Below are positions 58,464 to 64,000 of a stretch of DNA of 64,000 bases, piece after piece; position 1 is the first letter of the stretch; every line of letters begins with the position of its first letter. Position numbers and translations under genes: made by a program. The notes beneath the pieces are model-generated. The model had not been told where the DNA came from. It made no database searches and saw only the letters and a list, made by a program, of their open reading frames with translations. The DNA is taken from positions 24,034 to 88,033 of the forward strand of contig DDVW01000037.1 of NCBI GenBank assembly GCA_002345545.1. Reading direction: 5' to 3'. Source of the DNA: Stenotrophomonas sp. UBA2302. GTDB taxonomy: Bacteria; Pseudomonadota; Gammaproteobacteria; Xanthomonadales; Xanthomonadaceae.

Positions 58464-59237
58464 ATGCCCGTACTGCCCGCTGCCCATCCACTGCTCCCGT
58501 CGTCCACGGCCATTGGACTGAAGTCCCGCAGCCACATCGAATGGATCCCGCTGATCCTGGCCGTGCTGGCCAGTGCGTTGCTGATGACCGGCAACGGTGA
58601 CCAGTGGCTGGCCGACCAGCTCTATCGCTGGCAGGGGGGACAGTGGGCGCTGAAGGATGCGTGGTGGACCAGCCAGGTGATCCACAAGGGCGGCCGGAAC
58701 CTCACCTGGGCAGCCGCATTGCTGGTGATGTTCGCCCTGCTGCGCAGCCGCCTCGACAGCCGCTGGCGTCCGCTCGGCCGGCCGCTGCTGTATCTGCTGC
58801 TGGCCGTGGGCCTGTCCACCGGCCTCATCGCGTTGCTGAAAACCTGGACCCATATGGATTGCCCGTGGGACCTGCAGCGCTACGGTGGCCTGCGGCCGTT
58901 CATCAGCCTGTTCCAGACCCGCCCGCTACTGCTCGGGCACGCGGCCTGCTTCCCCGCCGGCCATGCCGGCTCCGGCTACGCCTGGGTAGCGCTGTTCTTC
59001 TTCATGCGCGAAATCCGTCCGCAGTGGCGCTGGCCGACCCTGCTGATCGCACTGGCGTTGGGTGCCGTGTTCGGTGTGGCCCAGCAGCTGCGTGGCGCGC
59101 ACTTCCTGTCCCATGACCTGTGGTCGCTGGCGATCAGCTGGACCGTCGCCTCGACGCTGTCTCTGTGGATGCTCGACTCCGCGCCCGCTGCGGCCGCCAC
59201 CCGCCTCCCGGTCGTCGCACTGGAGGAAGCGGCATGA
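58464..59237 (+). CDS. PAP2 superfamily phosphatase (LpxT/LpxE-like)
   Basis: A 257-residue polytopic protein with six helices. The three PAP2 motifs are KTWTHMDCPWDL, FPAGHAGSGY (the PSGH motif as PAGH) and RGAHFLSHDLWS, giving the His nucleophile and general acid. Relatives remove or add phosphate on lipid A or undecaprenyl pyrophosphate. It overlaps eptA by four bases, which suggests a shared job in lipid A modification. Confidence 0.85.
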   Translation: MPVLPAAHPLLPSSTAIGLKSRSHIEWIPLILAVLASALLMTGNGDQWLADQLYRWQGGQWALKDAWWTSQVIHKGGRNLTWAAALLVMFALLRSRLDSRWRPLGRPLLYLLLAVGLSTGLIALLKTWTHMDCPWDLQRYGGLRPFISLFQTRPLLLGHAACFPAGHAGSGYAWVALFFFMREIRPQWRWPTLLIALALGAVFGVAQQLRGAHFLSHDLWSLAISWTVASTLSLWMLDSAPAAAATRLPVVALEEAA

Positions 59238-60904
59238 GCACCCTGCTTCCCGTCGCCTCCGCGCCGCGCCTGTCGTTTACCCGCCTGCGCAGCTGGCGCC
59301 CGGAAATCAGCACCGAAGCGCTGATCCTGTTGGCCAGCACGTTCTTCGCTCTGGTCAGCAACGGCCTGTTCTGGCGCAGCGCGATGGCCACCAACCCGGG
59401 CAACATGCTCTTCGCGGTGTCGCTGTTCGCCTTGCTGGTCAGCGTGCACGCGTTGCTGCTGGCCTTGCTGGTATGGCACTGGAACGCCAAGGTGCTGCTC
59501 ACGGTGTTGCTGGTCACCACCGCCTTCGCAACGCATTACATGAACAGCTTCAACGTCTATCTGGACGCGGACATGCTGCGCAACGTGCTGGCCACCGATC
59601 ACAAGGAATCGCGCGAGCTGATGACCCCGGCGCTGATCCTGCCACTGCTCGGTTATGGCCTGCTGCCGACGCTGCTGCTGTGGCGGACACGTCTGCGCAA
59701 GCGCAGCTGGGGCAGGACGCTGCTGTGGCGCGTCCTGCTGCTGGTAGGGGTGATCGTGATCGGCGGCACTGGTGCGATGGCCTCGTTCCAGGACATCTCG
59801 GCGCTGATGCGCAACCACCGCGAAGTGCGCTATCTGGCCACGCCGGTCAATTATCTGATCTCGCTGAAGCAGAACCTGGCCAGCGCCAGCCCGATCAAGC
59901 AGCAGCCGAAACTGCCACTGGGCACCGATGCCAAGGCCACGCCGCGCGCGGCCGGCAGCAAGCCGCGGCTGCTGGTACTGGTGGTGGGCGAAACCGTGCG
60001 CGCGCAGAACTGGGGTTTGAACGGTTACGCGCGCCAGACTACGCCGGAACTGGCGCAGACTGGGGCGGTCAACTTCCCAGACATGCATGCCTGTGGCAGC
60101 AGCACCGAGGTCTCGCTGCCGTGCATGTTCTCGCCGTTCGGTCGCCATGATTACGATGAGAAGAAGATCCGCAGCCATCAGTCGTTGCTGCATGTCCTCG
60201 AGCACGCCGGCATCGCCACGCTGTGGCGCGACAACCAGTCCGGCTGCAAGGGCGTGTGCGAGGGGCTGGCCATCCAGCGGCTGGACGATGCCACCACTCC
60301 GGAGCTGTGCGCCGATGGTCGCTGCATGGATGAAATCCTGATCGAGGATCTGGCCGCGCAGGTCCGCGCCAGACCCGGCGACCGCGTGATCGTGCTGCAC
60401 CAGCTGGGCAACCACGGGCCCAGCTACTTCCAGCGCTACCCGGCGCGCTTCCGCCAGTTCGCACCCACTTGCGACACCGCCGACCTGGGCAAGTGCAGCC
60501 GCGAGCAGATCGTCAACAGCTACGACAACGCGGTCCGCTACACCGACCATTTCCTGGCCCGCACCATTGCCACGCTGCGCGGCATCGACGACTACGACAC
60601 GGCAATGATCTACCTGTCCGACCACGGCGAATCGCTCGGCGAGAAGGGCCTGTACCTGCACGGCATGCCCTACGCCATCGCCCCGGAAGAACAGACCCGC
60701 GTGCCGATGCTGATGTGGTTCTCGCCCGGCTTCGCCGCCGATCGCGGCCTTGATATGGCCTGCCTGCGTAAGCGTGCCGAACAACCCACCGACCAGGACA
60801 ACCTCTTCCCCTCGGTGCTGGGCCTGATGCAGGTAAAAACGGCGCTGTACGACCGCTCGCGTGACGTGTTCGCCGGCTGCCAGAACACCAGCAATGCCAT
60901 GTAG
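59234..60904 (+). CDS. eptA: Lipid A phosphoethanolamine transferase, EptA/MCR-like
   Basis: A 556-residue protein: five N-terminal membrane helices (to about 185) and a periplasmic sulfatase-fold domain. Zn and catalytic residues are conserved: Glu253 in VGETVRA, nucleophile Thr291 in CGSSTEVSLPC, His in HQLGNHGP, and Asp-His in SDHGESLGE. It adds phosphoethanolamine to lipid A phosphate, lowering negative charge and polymyxin binding. Cys residues in the periplasmic domain fit its disulfides. Chromosomal, not on a mobile element here. Confidence 0.93.
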   Translation: MSTLLPVASAPRLSFTRLRSWRPEISTEALILLASTFFALVSNGLFWRSAMATNPGNMLFAVSLFALLVSVHALLLALLVWHWNAKVLLTVLLVTTAFATHYMNSFNVYLDADMLRNVLATDHKESRELMTPALILPLLGYGLLPTLLLWRTRLRKRSWGRTLLWRVLLLVGVIVIGGTGAMASFQDISALMRNHREVRYLATPVNYLISLKQNLASASPIKQQPKLPLGTDAKATPRAAGSKPRLLVLVVGETVRAQNWGLNGYARQTTPELAQTGAVNFPDMHACGSSTEVSLPCMFSPFGRHDYDEKKIRSHQSLLHVLEHAGIATLWRDNQSGCKGVCEGLAIQRLDDATTPELCADGRCMDEILIEDLAAQVRARPGDRVIVLHQLGNHGPSYFQRYPARFRQFAPTCDTADLGKCSREQIVNSYDNAVRYTDHFLARTIATLRGIDDYDTAMIYLSDHGESLGEKGLYLHGMPYAIAPEEQTRVPMLMWFSPGFAADRGLDMACLRKRAEQPTDQDNLFPSVLGLMQVKTALYDRSRDVFAGCQNTSNAM

Positions 60905-60957
60905 GCGCTGCGCACGCTGCAACACCGGACAGCGCTGCACGTACCGTCACCGTTTCC

Positions 60958-61077
60958 TGTAGGAGCTGCGTGAGCTGCGACCACCCAGCGCGGCTCGACT
61001 CCGGACGACCCCTGCAATCGCACCACCTCACGACACGCACGACAATCCACCGAGTCGCGGCTCACGCCGCTCCTACA
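60958..61077. repeat. GTAGGAG-type palindromic (REP-like) element
   Basis: Inverted arms TGTAGGAGCTGCGTGAGCTG... (from 60958) and ...CGGCTCACGCCGCTCCTACA (to 61077) enclose about 70 bases. This type of repeat is common in intergenic DNA of xanthomonads and pseudomonads. A weaker copy of the left arm overlaps the eptA stop codon (60899-60922). Confidence 0.75.
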
Positions 61078-61129
61078 ACACCCGCCGCAAGCTCCCCGCA
61101 TCACTGAACCACTCACAGAGGAAACGCCG

Positions 61130-61564
61130 ATGGCCACTTTCCCGCAATGGCTGCCCTGGGCCCTGCTGTCGGCCGTGTTCGCCGCGCTCACCGCGATCTT
61201 CGCCAAGCTCGGCCTGCAGGACATCGATCCGGACCTGGCGATGCTGCTGCGCACCGCGATCATCGTCGTGGTGACCGCGATGTTCGTGGCCGCCACCGGC
61301 AAATGGCGCAATCCGCTGCAGCTGCCCGCCCCCACCGTCGGCTGGCTGGTGCTGTCGGCGCTGGCCACCGGCGCCTCGTGGCTGTGCTATTTCCGCGCCC
61401 TGCAACGCGGCCCGGCCGCGCAGGTGGCGCCGGTGGACAAGCTCAGCGTGGTGCTGGTGGCCCTGTTCGCGGTGGCGTTCCTGCAGGAGCGGCTGGCCTG
61501 GCGTGAATGGCTGGGCGTGGCGATGATCGCCGGCGGCGTGCTGCTGATGGCGATCAAACGCTGA
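61130..61564 (+). CDS. EamA family half-size transporter
   Basis: A 144-residue protein with five membrane helices forming one EamA unit: LLSAVFAALTAIFAKLGLQDIDPDLAM and RALQRGPAAQVAPVDKLSVVLVALFA. Full DMT exporters have two units, so it probably dimerises. Substrate unknown. GAGGAAAC lies before the ATG. Confidence 0.88.
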   Translation: MATFPQWLPWALLSAVFAALTAIFAKLGLQDIDPDLAMLLRTAIIVVVTAMFVAATGKWRNPLQLPAPTVGWLVLSALATGASWLCYFRALQRGPAAQVAPVDKLSVVLVALFAVAFLQERLAWREWLGVAMIAGGVLLMAIKR

Positions 61565-61635
61565 CCTTTGTCCACTTGCGGCGCTGGCGCGGCCGCTCTA
61601 CCTTCGCCGGACTTGTAATCACTCCGGGGATCACC

Positions 61636-63651
61636 GTGAAGAATCGTCATCTGGTACTGGCCCTTGCCGTCGGCACGGCCGTGCTGTCACTGGCCGCCTG
61701 CAAGAAGGAAGCCTCGCCCGACGCCGCCCAGCCGGCCGCCAGCGCCGCCGCCCCGGCCGAGAGCGCCGACCAGTTCATCGCCCGCGTGAATGCCGAGTAC
61801 AAGGCCATGTACCCGGAGATCAGCTCGGCGCAGTGGCTGTCCTCCACCTATATCAATGACGATTCCGCGCGCGTGGCCGCCAAGGCCAACGAGCGCTGGC
61901 TGACCACGCTCAATGGCTGGATCGAGCAGGCCAACAAGTACGAAGGCCAGCCGATGAGCGCCGACACCAAGCGCGCCATCGGCCTGCTCAAGCTGATGAC
62001 CGCCATGCCCGCCCCGCGTGATCCGGCCAAGCTGGCCGAACTGGCCGGCATCGCCACCAAGATGGAAGGCGACTACGGCGCCGGCACCTACTGCACCGGC
62101 GAAGGCGATGCCAAGAACTGCCGCCAGCTCGGCGACCTCGAAAAGGTGCTGGCCAGCTCGCGCGACTACGACAAGCAGCTCGACGCCTGGCAGGGCTGGC
62201 ACTCCACCGCCGTGCCCTCGCGCGCCAACTACCAGCGCTTTGTCGAGCTGGTGAATGAAGGCGCCCGCGAGCTGGGCTACAGCGACGCCGGCCAGATGTG
62301 GCGCAGCGGCTATGACATGCCCGCCGAGCAGGTCGGCCCGGAAACCGACCGCCTGTGGGAGCAGGTCAAGCCGCTGTACGAGCAGGTGCACTGCTACACC
62401 CGCGCCAAGCTGGACAAGGAATACGGCAAGGACAAGGCCGAAGTCGGCGGCGGCATGATCGCCGCGCATCTGACCGGCAACATGTGGCAGCAGGAATGGA
62501 GCAACCTGTGGGACCTCACCGCGCCCTACCCCAACGCCGGCAGCCTGGACATCACCGCCGCGCTGGAAAAGCAGTACCAGACCAACCTGAGCGCGGCGCT
62601 GGCCAAGGCCGGCAACAGCGCCAACGTCGAGAAGCTGTTCCAGGCCCAGCGTGAGGCCGAACTGGCCACCGCCCGGCAGATGACCGAGCGCGCGCAGGAC
62701 TTCTACGTGTCGCTGGGCATGCCCAAGCTGCCGGAGAGCTACTGGGCCAACACCCAGTTCACCAAGCCGCTGGACCGCAACGTGGTCTGCCACGCCAGCG
62801 CCTGGGACATGAACATGGGCGGCAACGGCAAGGACATCGGCCCGGACGTGCGCACCAAGATGTGCATCACCCCGACCGAAGAGAACTTCACCACCATCTA
62901 CCACGAGCTGGGCCACATCTATTACGACCTGGCCTACAACCCGCTGCCGCCGCTGTTCCAGAACGGCGCCAACGACGGCTTCCACGAGGCCATCGGCGAC
63001 ACCATCGTGCTGGCGATGACGCCCAAGTACCTCAACTCCATCGGCCTGGTCGGCGCGCAGCAGGAAAGCCGCGAAGCCACCATCAACGCGCAGATGCGCA
63101 TGGCCATGAGCGGCGTGGCGTTCCTGCCGTTCGGGCTGATGATCGACCGCTGGCGCTGGGGCGTGTTCGACGGCTCGATCAAGCCGGACCAGTACAACCA
63201 GAAGTGGTGGGAACTGAAGGCCCAGTACCAGGGCGTGGCCCCGGCCACCGCCCGCGGCGAGGAGTTCTTCGACGCCGGCGCCAAGTACCATGTGCCGGGT
63301 AATACCCCGTACCTGCGTTACTTCCTGGCGCGCATCCTGCAGTACCAGTTCTACAAGGGCCTGTGCGATGCCTCCGGTTATACCGGCCCGCTCAACGAGT
63401 GCAGTTTCTACGGCAACAAGGAAGCCGGCCAGAAGTTCTGGGCGATGCTGAGCAAGGGCGCCAGCCAGCCGTGGCAGGCAACCCTGAAGGAACTCACCGG
63501 CGAAGAGAAACTCGACGCCGCCCCGATGCTGGAATACTTCGCCCCGCTGCAGGAATGGCTCAAGCAGCAGAACGAAGGCCAGATGTGCGGCTGGACCGCG
63601 CAGGCCCCGGCGGCCAGCACACCGGCAGCACCGGATACCGCTGCGAAATGA
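61636..63651 (+). CDS. M2 family peptidyl-dipeptidase (ACE-like lipoprotein)
   Basis: A 671-residue homologue of angiotensin-converting enzyme. Signal with lipobox LAAC (Cys22 region) predicts lipid anchoring, followed by an Ala/Pro-rich linker. The zinc site is HELGH at 423-427, with Glu451 in GFHEAIGD as third ligand; the chloride and substrate region YHVPGNTPYLRYFLARILQYQF matches M2. It removes C-terminal dipeptides. Xanthomonas has a characterised ACE homologue. It starts with GTG at 61636. Confidence 0.94.
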   Translation: MKNRHLVLALAVGTAVLSLAACKKEASPDAAQPAASAAAPAESADQFIARVNAEYKAMYPEISSAQWLSSTYINDDSARVAAKANERWLTTLNGWIEQANKYEGQPMSADTKRAIGLLKLMTAMPAPRDPAKLAELAGIATKMEGDYGAGTYCTGEGDAKNCRQLGDLEKVLASSRDYDKQLDAWQGWHSTAVPSRANYQRFVELVNEGARELGYSDAGQMWRSGYDMPAEQVGPETDRLWEQVKPLYEQVHCYTRAKLDKEYGKDKAEVGGGMIAAHLTGNMWQQEWSNLWDLTAPYPNAGSLDITAALEKQYQTNLSAALAKAGNSANVEKLFQAQREAELATARQMTERAQDFYVSLGMPKLPESYWANTQFTKPLDRNVVCHASAWDMNMGGNGKDIGPDVRTKMCITPTEENFTTIYHELGHIYYDLAYNPLPPLFQNGANDGFHEAIGDTIVLAMTPKYLNSIGLVGAQQESREATINAQMRMAMSGVAFLPFGLMIDRWRWGVFDGSIKPDQYNQKWWELKAQYQGVAPATARGEEFFDAGAKYHVPGNTPYLRYFLARILQYQFYKGLCDASGYTGPLNECSFYGNKEAGQKFWAMLSKGASQPWQATLKELTGEEKLDAAPMLEYFAPLQEWLKQQNEGQMCGWTAQAPAASTPAAPDTAAK

Positions 63652-63675
63652 ACTTTGCCGGTTGATTGAAAGCAC

Positions 63676-63702
63676 AGGGCGCCTTTATGGCGCCCTTTGT
63701 TT
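63676..63702 (+). terminator. Terminator after the M2 peptidase gene
   Basis: AGGGCGCC, loop TTTAT, GGCGCCCT (63689-63696), then TTGTTTA. An 8-bp G+C-rich stem with a T-rich tail, 24 bases after the stop. Confidence 0.88.
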
Positions 63703-63862
63703 ATTCAGCCTAGGGACGGTCTGAATAATCTGCACATGTGCTCATATTCACAGCGTTTGAACCGCTCCCACCGGCGACCTGAAAAATCAGTAACCGTAAG
63801 CTCCCCCGTCAAGCAGACACTTCAAAAGTGGAACTTCCGGTGTGAGTGACGTCCTCCCCTCG
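63703..63862. other. IS-end sequence between the M2 peptidase and a transposase
   Basis: On the minus strand this is the 3' untranslated end of the IS3-family element. The outer inverted repeat probably lies within 63790-63830 (CCGTAAGCTCCCCCGTCAAG on the plus strand), but without the left end the boundary is uncertain. CTAG followed by GGACGGTCTGAATAA at 63711-63729 looks like the end of a different IS, possibly IS5-type. Confidence 0.4.
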
Positions 63863-64000
63863 TTAGGACCGGTCGGAACTGGAAAATTCGGCTGCGGTTG
63901 AGGGAGAAAAACGGGCGGCGAACTCTGCAGGCGGGATGTCTCCGAGCGACGAGTGCGTCCGGAATTGATTGTAATCCAGCCTCCAGCTTTCGATCTTGCG
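63863..64000 (-). mobile_element. IS3-family transposase OrfB, C-terminal end (partial)
   Basis: The last 45 codons of an OrfB integrase-type transposase, read from the window edge to TAA at 63863. [23 protein letters not shown] is the conserved C-terminal pattern of IS3-family transposases (N-x-x-R-x-H-S-S-L followed by P-A-x-F). The rest, including the DDE residues, is beyond the window. It is unrelated in style to the genes on its left, so it marks an insertion. Confidence 0.88.

Noticed and set aside
59234-60904. Acquired mobile mcr gene
   Set aside because: The gene is embedded in a chromosomal cluster with matching base composition; the nearby REP-like element is not an insertion sequence and the IS3 fragment is 3 kb away.
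61687-63675. A 662-codon minus-strand frame over the M2 peptidase
   Set aside because: Shadow of the real gene; no motif or ribosome-binding site.

Overview
The window is about two thirds G+C, densely coded and almost entirely chromosomal housekeeping sequence from a gammaproteobacterium of the Xanthomonadaceae, most like Stenotrophomonas or a close relative. Reasons: the block kdsD-kdsC-lptC-lptA-lptB-rpoN-hpf-ptsN-hprK-rapZ followed by a soluble, regulation-only PTS and mgtE; the fab-pabB-mltG-holB-pilZ block; pilT/pilU next to yggS-proC; a PabB with a PIAGT motif; an M2 (ACE-like) peptidase lipoprotein; and GTAGGAG-type palindromic repeats. The genus is inferred from gene content and order, not from a database comparison. 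Layout: 1-11.2 kb holds an M20 peptidase, a small stress membrane protein, the amgK-murU peptidoglycan recycling pair, the hda/AI-2E transporter/DUF2066 operon, purM and purN with small membrane genes, and two tandem DUF3108 proteins. 11.2-24.8 kb is an envelope and regulation supercluster: murA and a BolA-like gene on the minus strand, then Kdo synthesis (kdsD, kdsC), LPS transport (lptC, lptA, lptB), sigma-54, hpf, PtsN, HPr kinase, RapZ, EIIA-Man, HPr, EI and MgtE. 24.8-33.9 kb holds a GT-C-like membrane protein, pyrB-ruvX-yqgE, tag, pilU-pilT, yggS-proC and a DUF4426 lipoprotein. 33.9-36.0 kb is the least ordinary locus: a promoter-preceded gene fusing an ABC-type ATPase to a DUSP23-like tyrosine phosphatase, followed by a small protein that resembles Roadblock/LC7. 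36.0-47.7 kb (mostly minus strand) holds a large alpha/beta hydrolase, a DUF4105 protein, tRNA-Val(CAC), then pilZ, holB, mltG, pabB, fabF, acpP, fabG, fabD and a DUF423 protein. 47.8-54.4 kb: an SRPBCC/GyrI-like protein, a DesK/NarL-type two-component system, a GNAT enzyme, minCDE and a small HExxH protein whose 3' end sits in a 140-bp tandem repeat. 54.4-60.9 kb looks like a surface-charge module: OmpR-type two-component system, ArnT-like GT39 protein, PAP2 phosphatase and EptA/MCR-type phosphoethanolamine transferase. 61-64 kb: a REP-like palindrome, an EamA protein, the M2 peptidase and the 3' end of an IS3-family transposase cut by the window edge. Working together: recycled MurNAc (amgK, murU) feeds the UDP-MurNAc pool that murA supplies de novo; Kdo and Lpt genes build and export LPS, which the 54-61 kb cluster may then modify; HprK, PtsN, HPr, EI and EIIA-Man form a phosphorelay with no sugar permease in view, next to sigma-54 and RapZ, so it most likely senses metabolic state. 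No CRISPR array, prophage, plasmid function or known defence system was found. Functions rest on recognised motifs and gene context only; no searches were run.
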